Below, piece by piece: positions 33,746 to 44,039 of a stretch of DNA of 64,000 bases. The translations under genes were made by a program, and so were the position numbers. Origin of the DNA: Epiperipatus broadwayi (lineage: Eukaryota; Onychophora; Udeonychophora; Euonychophora; Peripatidae); contig JAQFVV010007283.1 in the NCBI GenBank assembly GCA_028023455.1, positions 50,920 through 114,919 on the forward strand, written 5' to 3'. The notes beneath the pieces are model-generated. The model saw nothing but the letters and a program-made list of their open reading frames with translations. It was not told the origin of the DNA and did not search any database. Position 1 is the first letter of the stretch. Every line of letters starts with the position of its first letter.

Positions 33746-35590
33746 AAATATATAGAGATATTATAAATGCACACACATTGATAAAGATCTGTGTTTATAA
33801 TTAATTTCAGTCGATTTTACTTTTGTTTTAAAAATGATAATATCAATTCAAACTTTTGATAAATCCATTTTTTAAGCCTTGTTTCTAGTTTTAAAAATGT
33901 TGGATCTATAAACAAAGACATTTATTTAATTAAAAAAAATTGTAAACCCAATGAATGAAAATAATTGCTAGCTTATTTAATTAGAGAATTGTGTAAATAG
34001 ATAATTACAGCTATTTAATTTAAATAAGGAATGAAATTTATTATTGGGTTTTTTAATTTTAAAAATTGGTAAATGAGTGAGTTTGTAATTAAAAAAAAAA
34101 GGTAAATGAGTGAGTTTGTTACTTAAGAAAAGTGTATGATGTAAAAAGACGAGCTCAGAATTATTCCAATCAGTCTGCTTCTATTTGTCACTGACCCTGC
34201 TTCTTACCATTATTATTGCCTTTGCCTGCTTTGTAATATCATGATATAACTATGATTGGCTAGGCAATAGAAAATGAAGGTCACTTCTCACTATGTAGCA
34301 TATAGTGTTTGGATATCTAATTTTGCTTTTGGAGTTTGAGCCAACAATATGCTAACTACCATCAAGTATGCAGTTCAACAGATATGCCTCTCAACCTTTA
34401 AAAAAAATTAATGACAACTCTCTATAAGATTTAAAACTGGTAAATAAAGAGATTTCACTTGTAAACTACTAAAGAAATCCATTTGCTCATATATATATAG
34501 AATTCAACTTTTCAGAAAAATATGTTTTGTGTCTTTTTTTTTTTGAACTTTAAAAGTAATCTTTTATTTATGAACTATGTTATAAAACATTAACTTATAT
34601 TATCAACAAACTGGTCGCATTTTATTTAAATTATTTACAGATTTATGCAACTTTTGTATTAATTAAGGTTAATCTGAATATTTATCTTTTGATATTTATA
34701 ACTTAAATGATTTATATTGTCTTATTTTAGTTTTTATATATTATAAAACTAGACTTTTGTCACTAGACTTGATATCATGGTAGGGCGATGAATATTTTAA
34801 AATGTCATATTTTGTAGTCACTATAATAGTTTTTCTCTTAACTATTTGAGATAGAACAAATAGTTTGTTTCTTAAAATGTAATTGTTTTCTCTTTACAAA
34901 GAATTTTGCTTTCTAAAAAGACTAAAAAAAAGTACTTCCATGATTGTTATTAATTACAATGTAGTTTTAGATCAATGTTGCTTTAAAAAAATTTTTTTTA
35001 ATAACAAAAAAGTTTTAAAAAGAGATAGAAAATTTTATTATTTTTATTTTATAGTTTATATTTAATAATTAATTTAGTGTCTCTGAATATATATTGAAAA
35101 GTCATTAATATATGCATTTGTTTAACTCAAGGTGCACTTACTATAAATCATTTGGTTAACTGATTAAATTTGTTAGAAATTTTTCTTGTTTCCTCTGTTT
35201 ACATCTCATGCATCTGAAATTAAAATTAATATAAGTGTGCACAGGTATTTATTCACCATATGTAAATTTATTGTTTTCTTGCCTCCTGTGATATGTATGG
35301 TTCCTACTTAAGGTACTTGCATATGATTGTTTTGCATTTGGTAAACATTTCTCTCTCTAAATATTCTTTTTGCTTTATAATATGGATGATTCAGAGGCCT
35401 ATTTATTGATGTACTATTTTTAGTGGCTTTCAAATTTTAGATCTAGTTTCTAGAGTCCCAGTGCTCCATTGAGGTAAGCCATAAGCTCAAAACCAATTGG
35501 TCTGGAGATAAGGACTTTCTGATAGAGATTTTGAATTCCTTCTCTTTTGGCACTTATAAAATTAAGCTTGATTAGAGCTATTGGTAAGCT
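33746..35590. other. AT-rich intergenic stretch; one short tandem duplication and one dispersed repeat
   Basis: The block ggtaaatgagtgagtttgt occurs twice at about 34066-34120, separated by an A-run. At about 35430-35520 a block (agatctagtttctagagtcc, then cataagctcaaaaccaattg and tctggagata) resembles 37220-37310. No gene is seen. Confidence 0.45.
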
Positions 35591-35617
35591 CCATCTAGTG
35601 ATCATATATATATATAT

Positions 35618-35649
<32 letters not shown>

Positions 35650-35844
35650 ATCTATTATATATATATATATATAAACATTACAAGCATAAAGCTAAACTAG
35701 TCAATATAAAATCAAAACTACTCCAAATCCAAAATTAAACCAGACCAGCATAAAAATAATATAAAAACACAACCTAAGGTTTCACTGCTACAAGCAGACT
35801 TCTCAAGTGTAAAGAACTACAAAAACTACACAATATATATAATA

Positions 35845-36062
35845 TTAAACACTACCCACAAATCCATTCACTTCCCATCCACCCTTAATATTAAAAGAAC
35901 TCTTAAATAAGTTAATTGCTTCAAAATAATAAATTTTCAATAATAATGACTCTTTAATTCTTCTTTTGATTTCATTTCTCTCAAAGAAGACAACCTTAGC
36001 TTCATCAAAATCAATAGTGTGGCCTGTATCTTTTTTATGGACATACAAAGCAGAACTAAGAT
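35845..36062 (-). pseudogene. PLE GIY-YIG C-terminal fragment, left arm
   Basis: In the minus frame the sense part reads YLSSALYVHKKDTGHTIDFD, then KVVFFERNEIKRRIKESLL, the GH.IDF...V...E...R.I.E order of the PLE nuclease C-terminus. It ends with a TAG after GFVGSV. The open frame runs on upstream across the palindrome centre, where it is antisense to the other copy and meaningless. There is no nuclease core. Confidence 0.7.
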
Positions 36063-36069
36063 ATCTATT

Positions 36070-36298
36070 TTTAACCCTACTTAGTTCTGCTTTGTATGTC
36101 CATGAAAAAGATACAGGCCACACTATTGATTTTGATGAAGCTAAGGTTGTCTTCTTTGAGAGAAATGAAATCAAAAGAAGAATTAAAGAGACTTTATTAT
36201 TGAAAATTTATTATTCTGAAGCAATTAACTTATTTAAGAGTTCTTTTAATATTAAGGGTGGATGGAAAGTGAATGGATTTGTGGGAAGTGTTTAATAT
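36070..36298 (+). pseudogene. PLE GIY-YIG C-terminal fragment, right arm
   Basis: This mirror copy reads LSSALYVHEKDTGHTIDFDE and KRRIKETLLLKIYYSEAINL in the plus frame and ends after GFVGSV. It differs from the left arm at a handful of bases (S/F, K/E, S/T), so the palindrome arose fairly recently or is homogenised by conversion. Confidence 0.7.
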
Positions 36299-36390
36299 TA
36301 TATATATTGTGTAGTTTTTGTAGTTCTTTACACTTGAGAAGTCTGGTTTAATTTTGGATTTGGGGTAGTTTTGATGATATATATATATAT

Positions 36391-36627
36391 ATCATAAACT
36401 AATTATCAAACTTCAGTGAAGTAAATTTGTGTGAAGTGTAATATTTAAAGTTACCAGATCTCAAATGAACTTCATGGTGACATGAAAAGAGCTTGTTGCC
36501 ATTCAAACACATTTGTATTTGAACTCTGTTATATTTAAACTCTGAGATATTTTAATTATTGTATTGGAACTGTGATATATATTTCAACTATTGTATTTAA
36601 ACAGTGATACACCTGAGCTCTATTATA
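36391..36627. other. AT-rich stretch between repeats
   Basis: It holds loose repeats of the form 'gtatt.gaactctg' (for example near 36517 and 36534). Nothing else is recognised. Confidence 0.35.
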
Positions 36628-37020
36628 AGCCAATAAACACCACAAGATCACCATTTCTTATGCTTGCTTATAACTGTTATTAAAACAGGCAAAACTCTCT
36701 ATACAGTATTGCCACTCAGTGCAAGCCAGAGTAATCAATGGATGCCAGAAGGCTTGTTTTGCATAAAACCCTCACTAGATGGGGATTTTATGCACAAGCC
36801 TTCTGGCATCCATTGATTACTCTGGCTTGCAATGAATGGCAATACTGTATGGAGAGTTTTGCCTGTTTTAAGATGGCAATTTTATGCACAAGCCTTCTGG
36901 CATCCATTGATTACTCTGGCTTGCACTGAGTGGCAATATTGTATGGAGAGTTTTTTTTCCTGTTTTAATAACAGTTATAAGCAAGCATAAGAAATAGTGA
37001 TCATGTAATATTTATGGGCT
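36628..37020. mobile_element. Compound foldback element with duplicated right arm
   Basis: The left arm (about 36628-36772) runs agccaataaaca, atttcttatgcttgcttata, aaaacaggcaaaactctcta, gccactcagtgcaagccaga and ggatgccagaaggctt. The outer right arm (to 37020) is its inverse, ending in agttataagcaagcataaga and tttatgggct. The inner right arm is present twice, at about 36785-36870 and 36885-36980, both with tttatgcacaagccttctgg and ccattgattactctggcttg. The total arm is about 145 bp. Related pieces lie at 1637-1792 and 37333-37420. It encodes no protein; an open frame across it is a by-product of the repeats. Confidence 0.75.
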
Positions 37021-37219
37021 TAAAACCAATCCTGCCTAATAAGATAGTGGTGGCTATGGTTTTTAAAGAACCAACGACACCAAAATGTATAGGTACTGAA
37101 CTGAATTTAGACCTATATGAATAAATAAGGTAATGAATTTTGGATTGAAAATATTAATGTGTTTTCAATTTAAGACTCATAGTTTTGTAGTTAAGTAGAG
37201 ATAAAAAGTGGCTGCTGGA

Positions 37220-37310
37220 GGGTTGCATAAGATCCTAAGATCTAGGTGCAGTGCTCTCAGATCCAAGTCTCCTCATTGTTCAAAGGCCACAAGCCAGAAA
37301 CTAGTCTGGG
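37220..37310. repeat. Dispersed repeat, second copy of the 35430-35520 block
   Basis: agatctaggtgcagtgctct, then gccacaagcc, gaaactagtctggggatat align loosely with the block at 35430-35520. It is GC-richer than its surroundings and may be a SINE fragment, but I see no Pol III boxes. Confidence 0.4.
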
Positions 37311-37332
37311 GATATTGATTATTAGGCACTAG

Positions 37333-37420
37333 AATTTTATGCACAAGCCTTCTGGCATCCATTGATTACTTTGGCTCATACTGAGTGGCAATACTTTATG
37401 GAGAGTTTGGCCTGTTTTAA
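37333..37420. repeat. Solo right-arm fragment of the foldback family
   Basis: tttatgcacaagccttctgg, ccattgattactttggct and ggagagtttggcctgtttt match the right arm of the element at 36628-37020. No left arm lies within a few hundred bases. It is an orphan arm. Confidence 0.65.
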
Positions 37421-38990
37421 TTTTAGCTCTATTATAATTAAACATATTATACTATGATGTGTTATATTATTAAGAAACTTTGTTTTGTTTATTGTTATAT
37501 TTCTTTCAGCATTTTATTTACTATTGTACACTCTGCTAATTGATTTTTACCAAAAATTTCTGCTTACTGCAATTTAGATGCAATTTTAGATGTGATTTGA
37601 GTCATGTTACAGCTGTGGTAGGTATTTATACTTGGTTTCTTCAACAGGTAATTCTCATTTTCTGAGCTTAAATCTAGTGTCATCCTCTGGTAATAGATAT
37701 TAGTGTTCCTACTGTCCATTACAGTAACAATATAAAATATAAAAATACAGCAGAAAAATTTCATATATGTATTGCCAATAATCTGAGCTTAAATCAGGTT
37801 TAAGTAAAAAAAAATTCAAGAGGTTTATGATTTTTTTTCTCACATAGCTGTTCCATAGTCAACCTAGCTTACCATTTAATATTTGTCAGTTAATGGGTAT
37901 CTATTTATTTTTAGCTAGAGAATAAGTCTAGAATGGAAAATCATTTAAATTGTCGCCATAGATTAATAACAAAACCTAGTCAATATTGGTTTTTCTTCTA
38001 TTGTTTTATGAGGGTCTGTGAAAGATGATTGCTCTAAAGAAGGCTACATATTAGCAAAGCTGTTTATGCTTTTCTTATATTCTCACTGGAATATTTTCAT
38101 ACGTAATAGAAATCATATAGCAAGAAAACATTTATATACCAAAAGATTAAAAGGTGACTATTTCTGTAAAATGTCTTGGTGACTATTGTGGCTATATATG
38201 GTATCTAAGATTGCTTATCAATATTTAGAAACACCTGTTTTTTGCAAATGGAATAAAAGACTTTGGGCCTTCCTTTAAGAAAAATATCTATGCATGTCAA
38301 ATTCATCAAACAATATTATAATGTCAACAATGAAACTATGTGGTTTAAAACTAAAAATTATATATATTCAAAGTATTAATTTCAATAAATTATGTATATA
38401 AATAATAACTTTTAAAGTTATTACAGACCACTGGTAAGGAAAAAAGCAAAATCAGGGTCAAATTTTTCTAGGAGAATTATTTTTAAAAAAAGTATGAATG
38501 GTACTAATTTAGTATGTGGTCTCTGCCATTTTGAATTTCACAAATGACCAAAAATGTCATCTGACACATCTAAGTGATAAAAAAGTAAGCATACTAAATT
38601 AGCACTGTATGATTTTAGTCTTCAAATATTACACATAATATATATTTTAAATTTATACTACAAAACTAATTCAAATATATTGTTCACATATAAAAACTGA
38701 TCGTTTGTAAAATATTAGTAATTATCATTAGACAAGATATAGTTTTTGAGAAATCAATTAAATAGTTTGTCTTTTATTTGTGTTTCATCCTATTACTTTT
38801 TTATTATATTACATACCTTTTTAAAGAATAGAAAAGACTTGTTTTAAATTTAGTTGTTTTTGCATTTTTAGCAAAATCAAAACATAGTTTGTAATATATA
38901 CAGATTTTTATACAATATGAGATGTCCAAGATAAAAGTTAAATAATCAAAATTAATTATTTTTTAATAAAAGATTAACACACTGCATTCA
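37421..38990. other. AT-rich intergenic stretch with a small palindrome
   Basis: ggtactaatttagtatg (near 38498) and catactaaattagcac (near 38590) form an inverted repeat about 115 bp across, possibly a short MITE. No gene is seen. Confidence 0.45.
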
Positions 38991-39011
38991 ATTTCCAACT
39001 TTTTCATCATT

Positions 39012-39200
39012 TTATTTACTCATTTTATATTTGCTATTGTAACAGTCAAAACACGTGTATCTCGTTAACATAGTGCAGAATTTGACCACCACACAAAACA
39101 GCAGCACCATCAAATAGCGAAGCCACCCATGGTACCGAGTTCGAACATAGTTTATCGGTTCCACACTACAATCTACGGAACAATGCCTCTGATGCGACAT
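39012..39200 (-). CDS. Candidate small membrane protein, unrecognised
   Basis: A 62-residue minus-strand frame begins with a true ATG at 39198-39200. Residues about 27-45 (WLRYLMVLLFCVVVKFCTML) are hydrophobic enough for one membrane segment. It is rich in Cys. The stop codon sits inside a consensus aataaa poly(A)-signal-like string. It lies in the CpG-rich patch and its codons are less A/T-biased than other open frames here. I do not recognise the family. It may be chance, or part of a spliced gene whose other exons I cannot see. Confidence 0.25.
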   Translation of the reverse strand: MSHQRHCSVDCSVEPINYVRTRYHGWLRYLMVLLFCVVVKFCTMLTRYTCFDCYNSKYKMSK

Positions 39201-39774
39201 AAGTAAACACTTCTTTAGGCACGGTGGTCAGGGAGATGCACGAGATTCATGGTATTGTTTCCGAGTTGGCCAACAATCAAACAAATATTAATTCACATAT
39301 ATAATCGAGGAAATATATATAATGGGCATCGAATAAATGAAAACTTAACTACAGACGTACAGTGAAAATTATTTATTTACGTATTTAATAAAAAAAAACA
39401 TTATTAATGTTATTAATCATATTTTATATTCAGAGTTTCAATAGCTAATTGGCAATTTTACTATATATAAAAATACATTTATTTATAAAGAGCATTCATT
39501 TATATGAAGGCATAATCTAGCTACCTAAGGTTCCCGAGTGAGTATTTCTAATGCGCACTGAAGGGGATTTATACTTTGCACTGCAAGAGTCATCCGTGGT
39601 GGCGGACATACATTTATTTAATAAAAATATTTATTTTATGACTAAGGGCGAACATTTATTTGAGAGTGGATGACGAAGATAATGCCGAGGCAGAGTGATA
39701 TAGAGAATGATAAACTAAAAAAAAGGGATACGTGGTACGCTTTAGAAGGGCGATATAAAATGGCAGCACTGAAA

Positions 39775-39833
39775 CTGCAATGCCGTGAATAAGTTTATAA
39801 GGGCTTCGGGTTGGTCTCTGCCTCGACCCAAAG
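39775..39833 (+). other. Possible exon end with consensus splice donor
   Basis: The sequence up to cccaaagag is followed by GTAAGG, a good eukaryotic donor. Upstream at about 39754 is gatataaaatggcag, where a TATA-like string abuts an ATG that opens only nine codons. If this is a first exon it is mostly untranslated. No downstream exon is identified with confidence; a candidate acceptor is noted at 40731-40737. Confidence 0.25.
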
Positions 39834-40130
39834 AGGTAAGGTGTCACATGAGCATAACCAGGGACAAGCGGTCCATGTCACAATTTGCCAGCTGGCTGCA
39901 TGACGGTCGTCAAGCCCTACGGGAAAATTATCATGTCCACTTGTGTAGGACGACTGGGGTTAATTCAACCCTATAGAATCCGGAGTATTCAAGGTGTGGA
40001 ATGAGCCATCGTGGCTTCAAAACGTAACACATGTATAAGATCTAAAAGATTATGGTAATATTTAACTAGATTTCAAACTCGGCCCCCCATTATCAACGTT
40101 GACTGAAAGAAAATTGGTGACTCTCAAAGA

Positions 40131-40730
40131 AATGAAATTTCCGTAATTATTCATTAAAATTTAATAATAATAAAAAAATATCTAAAAAGGGGACTTATTA
40201 CAGCGAGCATGCCAGCTGTTACGAAGTAGTAGACCCTGCATTACAATAACTGATTCTTTGAATGCGTCTCGATTTATATGAAATTTAAGTTATTTATAAA
40301 GCAAATATTAATGACAATTCGACACGCATTCACTGTTCAAGCGATTATGGATTTAGCTTTAAAACTAAGACAATTATGAGAAGGTAATATTTCAATGATA
40401 CTTATAAATAAAGTGTAGATTTGAGAAATACACACCTAAAAAGGATAGAGGGAGGTAAGCTAGATTATGCGAGAAATTTACAGATTACATTAATTCTCAA
40501 ATTTTAGTTTCACAAAATTACAATTTTAACATTTAGAAGTTAGACAAATAGTAGGAGATGAGCTATAGCTTATTTACTAGAGTACTCTATAATTTGGAAT
40601 ACACACACAGGTACCTGTTTTATAAGATGTTTTCGTCCATTTGTTTAATAGTAGATTGTTCGTGATTAGCAGTTTTCTTTCTTGTCTTTGGTTTTTTTTA
40701 TTGATTTTAACAGCAGCGGCTTTCTTGTTT
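40131..40730. other. AT-rich stretch, nothing recognised
   Basis: No frame, RNA gene or repeat is supported. If the flanking splice sites are real, this would be intron. Confidence 0.35.
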
Positions 40731-40870
40731 ATTTCAGGCAGCAGATCATTATGGTGTTTTTACGATGGGCAAGGTGAAGTTCGGCATATGGTGGGCCATC
40801 TCCCGATGGAGAATAATCTCAGTGCTTACTCGGTCATACCTTGGCAATATCAATTTATTTTAAGATATTT
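40731..40870 (+). other. Candidate exon after a consensus acceptor
   Basis: A pyrimidine-rich run ends in tttatttcag (to 40737). The next 120 bases are GC-richer and read AADHYGVFTMGKVKFGIWWA and onward in one frame before a TAA at about 40861. A second frame is also open here. No family is recognised. It could be a coding exon of the gene suggested by the donor at 39834, about 900 bp upstream. Confidence 0.25.
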
Positions 40871-41490
40871 TAGACTCTCCACTCGAGAGCAAAGCTAAAA
40901 TTCAAGTGAAAGTCTCCAGCAAGTCCAAGATGGCCTCCTTTTTTTATCTTGATCTTTTAATTTTTTCTGTTGAGATATTTTTAGGTTTTCTTTATCTTGC
41001 CCTCAGGATAATCAATGCTTTTGCTGGTTTTAATTAGAAAGAAATCTGCTGTGCTATTGTTTGTTTTGTTGCTTTTTTTTACATTCGTTAATTACATTTT
41101 TTTTGGAATTTTTCTATAATTAATTTATTATCTATCACTGACCGATGCTTTTAAATTTTCAAAGACAAAAGGGAATAAAATTATTTTAATTATTGCATCA
41201 GATTTTGTTAGAATTATTATTTAACGAAATTTAAACTAAGCAATAAATACGAACTTTATAAATTCAAAATAAATGATTAATATTACACAAGATTTATTTA
41301 GCTAAAGAAATCTAAATTATATTACTTTATCCGTATTTATTGCCTTTAATTTGAGATCGAAATGTGTGCGTGTTTATGTTGAATTCTACATATATTTATA
41401 CATTTTAATATTGTTACACACACAACTCGATACCAAAAGTTTAAATTTGGGTGGGATAGACCGGTCAGTGAGAGATGACAGAAAAAGGTG

Positions 41491-41529
41491 AAACTTGAGA
41501 TTCGAATACGAATCTCACTGTTTCACTAT
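41491..41529. repeat. Strong short hairpin
   Basis: gtgaaac and gtttcac enclose the perfect 8-bp pair gagattcg/cgaatctc with loop aata and a small internal loop (tt/act). It sits in a GC-richer spot of otherwise AT-rich DNA (gaccggtcagtgagagatga just upstream). The role is unknown. Confidence 0.6.
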
Positions 41530-42384
41530 TTTACACATTCTATCTTATGTTTATTTAAACTGAATAATTCATACTCATCCTTTGTCATATTTGTTTTATA
41601 TTTAATATTATATATTTTTAATCTTGGGATATCTTTCTAACTATGAATAACTTTACAAAAAATTTAATATAACTCACTATAGATAGAGTAAACTTTTATA
41701 CTTCCTTTTTAACAAAAATTAATAAGATATAATTGTATATAACTGAAAACATAAGTAAATGTTTTAAAATATTTTATTTTTCATATATCTTAAATTTATT
41801 TGCAATTACAATGATTTGCTTTGACTATATTATGCAGATCTTCAACTATATAAACAAATATATAGATAACAGTTTTCTGTAAGGCTTTACAAATAAATTG
41901 GAATTAATATGAAAGCCAGTATATAATAAATATAGTTAAGTAGAAATGTCAAGAATGTATTTTTCTTATAAAAGTATATTGCTTCTTATTTCTGATTATA
42001 ACATTTATTTATTTCATATTCAATTTTTCTTATATATATTGTCATATTGAAATTATACCAAATTTCCATTACTCATTTTATAATACATTTTTACCTTGAT
42101 TTTTGTAATATAGACAATTTTAAATTGGAACTTTCACATACAGATTAAAAAATTCTATAGAAAATCCAAAGAAACAAATACTCTATTAAATTAGAAAAGT
42201 TTTCCCCCAATCGTTTTTTTTAAATAAAAACCAATTCTGACCAAGACAATATATCTTTGACTTTAAGTTAATTTCACCATAATTAGAAAATAATGAATTA
42301 AACTAATTTTAAAATAAATATAAAAAAACATTTGCAATTTTAAAAAAGTATTATTTATCTTGAGCAAAAACTCAAATTCACTAT
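41530..42384. other. AT-rich stretch, nothing recognised
   Basis: No gene or repeat can be supported. Confidence 0.4.
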
Positions 42385-42742
42385 TAAAATAATAGAGATA
42401 AAAAAATATTTTATAATAAATCCTTTTAATTTACCATGCACTAAAAAGAGAAAAAATAATTATTTCTTCAACCGCAATTGGGTTTTTAGATTTAACTTCA
42501 AATAAAAACATAGGAAGGGATGCAGAAATTAATTAAATTAATCCTTTGTTATATAAAATGGGCATTGACTTAATTAATTTCTGGATACTTGCCCCTCTTC
42601 CATGCTTTTATTTTAGGCTAAATCTAAAAATCTCAATTCTAGTTGATAAAACAATTTTTTTTTTTTGCTTTCAGTGCATAAATAAAAGCATTTAATACTA
42701 AGAAATTGTTATCTCTATTATTATTATTAACATTTTAGTGGC
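42385..42742. mobile_element. MITE-like inverted repeat
   Basis: Diverged arms of about 150 bp (42385-42545 and 42558-42742) are inverted copies. Shared blocks include aataatagagataa, atgcactgaaag or atgcactaaaag, tttttagattta, aaataaaa.cat and agaaattaattaa. The loop is about a dozen bases. No frame is conserved. The target-site duplication is not clear. Confidence 0.6.
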
Positions 42743-42883
42743 GGCACAGTAAATAAAAATGTAAAACTATATTGTACTTTAAGTTGACTTGACACACTTA
42801 TAATTGATATATATATATATAATACATATTTTGCGGGTTCATCCGTGTTAAAAACTTTTAATATCAATATACTGACGTTTCGA

Positions 42884-42912
42884 CTTGGTCACACAAGCCA
42901 TCCACAGAGTTA
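42884..42912 (-). ncRNA. Hammerhead-like motif, left arm (degenerate)
   Basis: On the minus strand, CUGUGGA, a GGCUUG/CAAGUC stem and then GAAACGUC are in order. GAAAC and GUC are intact, but the first box differs from CUGANGA at one invariant base (A6 is U), and a bulged U follows it. The GAAACGUC form, with almost no stem III, is known from PLE hammerheads. Probably inactive. Confidence 0.45.
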
Positions 42913-43079
42913 TAAAAAGGTAGAAAGACGGTTGTAGAGGCGCTACAATCACTGGTTTGAATAAAACATTAAAAATCCCACCAATAGCAAAAATGTTAAA
43001 TTTAAGAATGTTTTTTAAAGAAATCTTTCCAAATAGGAGGAAGTTTATATCATCTCACTTATTGATACAATCTCCTTTT

Positions 43080-43450
43080 AAGTATCTCAATGGCTTCTCT
43101 GATTTTCATTGGTAGAGATTATCACATCTGGATATGATCCTGGTACTAAAAAATCTATTTTATGACCTAATCTATAGTATGGGGAGTGGTGCTGATGATG
43201 ATGAGTGTTGTTTAACTGCATTACATGTCATCTCTCCTAACACTGATCGACGATTACTCATACCTATGTAGAAGCTTTACAATTTTTACATGAGTTATAA
43301 ACCATAGAGATTCAAGAGGGATTGAATCCTACTTGTTATTATATTGCTGATCTTTTGATGAGCAGAAAATGTGTATCTATATTATAGTGTTTTAATATAT
43401 CCGATACTTCTGTAGTTCCTTTTACATATGGAACACAAATCCTAATAGCT
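43080..43450 (-). pseudogene. PLE GIY-YIG nuclease region, heavily decayed
   Basis: Continuing on the minus strand, IRICVPYVKGTTE opens the linker seen after PLE RTs. Broken pieces follow: VYNSCKNC (the C..C of the nuclease core) and GHKIDFLVPGSYPDV (the C-terminal GH.IDF region), each in different frames with stops between. The order matches the family. Not functional. Confidence 0.6.
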
Positions 43451-43456
43451 GACTTA

Positions 43457-43780
43457 TCATCTTTTTTTTCCTATTTTGTCTATTTTGGGCTTGAAATAAG
43501 GCTTTTTTATAAATTTGTAATTATAACTATTTGCTAATAAAACACTATTAATATGATTTATTTCTTCTTTCAGATGTGTGTCATCTGAAAGGTTAATTGC
43601 TCTATTTAAAAGAGTTTTGGCTACAGAAACTATCTGAGTTGGGTGATGATGAGAATGGAAATGTAAATATCTGTCTGTGTGTGTATCCTTTCTGTAAATA
43701 GAAAAAGATAAACTATTTGGTGTTCTGGTGACTAGAACATCAAGAAAAGATTGTGTCAATAAGCGAGATGATACGTGCAA
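43457..43780 (-). pseudogene. PLE reverse transcriptase C-terminal region
   Basis: The frame carries FLDVLVTRTPNSLSFSIYRK, then THTDRYLHFHSHHH and a helix-rich stretch ending LLANSYNYKFI. This is the thumb-proximal PLE block (LDVL..R..G.L...VYRK.THTDRYL...SHHP) and is very well conserved, more so than other coding relics in the window. The YxDD catalytic motif would lie upstream and is absent, because the copy starts in the terminal block. A stop ends the frame before the nuclease. Confidence 0.85.
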
Positions 43781-43917
43781 ACTTCCTCCTATTTGGAAAG
43801 ATTTCTTTAAAAAACATTCTTAAATTTAACATTTTTGCTATTGGTGGGATTTTTAATGTTTTATTCAAACCAGTGATTGTAGCGCCTCTACAACCGTCTT
43901 TCTACCTTTTTATAACT

Positions 43918-43952
43918 CTGTGGATGGCTTGTGTGACCAAGTCGAAACATCA
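43918..43952 (+). ncRNA. Hammerhead-like motif, right arm (degenerate)
   Basis: This mirror copy on the plus strand has CUGUGGA at 43918-43924, the same 6-bp stem with one wobble, GAAAC at 43943-43947, then AUC in place of GUC. It has the same core defect as the left arm. Confidence 0.45.
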
Positions 43953-44039
43953 GTATATAGATATTAAAAGTTTTTAACACGGATGAACCCGCAAAATATG
44001 TATTTTATATATTTAACCCGTGCAAATCTTCGTTTTAAC

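Larger units (their letters stand above)
35600..36390. mobile_element. Palindromic PLE remnant with two head-to-head GIY-YIG copies
   Basis: Arms at about 35695-36060 and 36080-36370 are near-perfect inverted copies around a short spacer. Each arm carries the same GIY-YIG C-terminal coding segment and terminal sequence (acttgagaagtct, then ggtttaattttggattt and ggtagttttgat). The left arm has about 55 bp that the right arm lacks. (AT)n runs flank it on both sides (about 35607-35675 and 36380-36393). It is related to the copy at 44285-45215. Confidence 0.75.
39000..40130. promoter_or_regulatory. CpG-rich patch, candidate promoter or 5' exon region
   Basis: This is the one stretch in the window with many CpG dinucleotides and a clearly higher G+C (for example cggttccac, ctacggaac, gggcttcggg, ctcgaccc, gacggtcgtc, ctacggg). 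A plus-strand donor-like site AAGAGGTAAGG lies at about 39830-39839, downstream of gatataaaatgg at about 39754. On the minus strand an ATG-initiated frame lies at 39012-39200. It matches none of the other repeats in the window. CpG retention in an AT-rich genome suggests unmethylated or recent DNA. It could equally be a recently inserted foreign or repeat sequence. Confidence 0.4.
42820..44003 (-). mobile_element. PLE with long inverted terminal blocks around decayed RT/GIY-YIG
   Basis: Arms 42820-43077 and 43747-44003 are inverted copies. From outside inward they share acatattttgcgggttcatc, gttaaaaacttttaatat, a hammerhead-like block, acaaccgtctttctaccttt and aaacttcctcctatttgg. The centre, read on the minus strand, holds an RT C-terminus followed by a decayed nuclease. 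This is a distinct PLE subfamily from those at 14975 and 35600. Shorter copies of its ends lie at 44040-44260. Confidence 0.8.

Noticed and set aside
35547-35738. 63-residue Ile/Tyr-rich frame
   Set aside because: Translation of an (AT)n tract.
35966-36083. N-terminal part of the 109-residue frames crossing the PLE palindrome
   Set aside because: This part is antisense to the opposite GIY-YIG copy; both frames cross the palindrome centre, so their first third is not protein sequence.
36738-36929. 63-residue open frame
   Set aside because: It lies wholly inside the duplicated arms of a foldback element and repeats the same peptide piece; it reflects the repeat structure.
40738-40900. Possible snRNA or 5S rRNA because of higher G+C
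   Set aside because: I compared it mentally with U1, U2, U4, U5, U6 and 5S and saw no conserved boxes.
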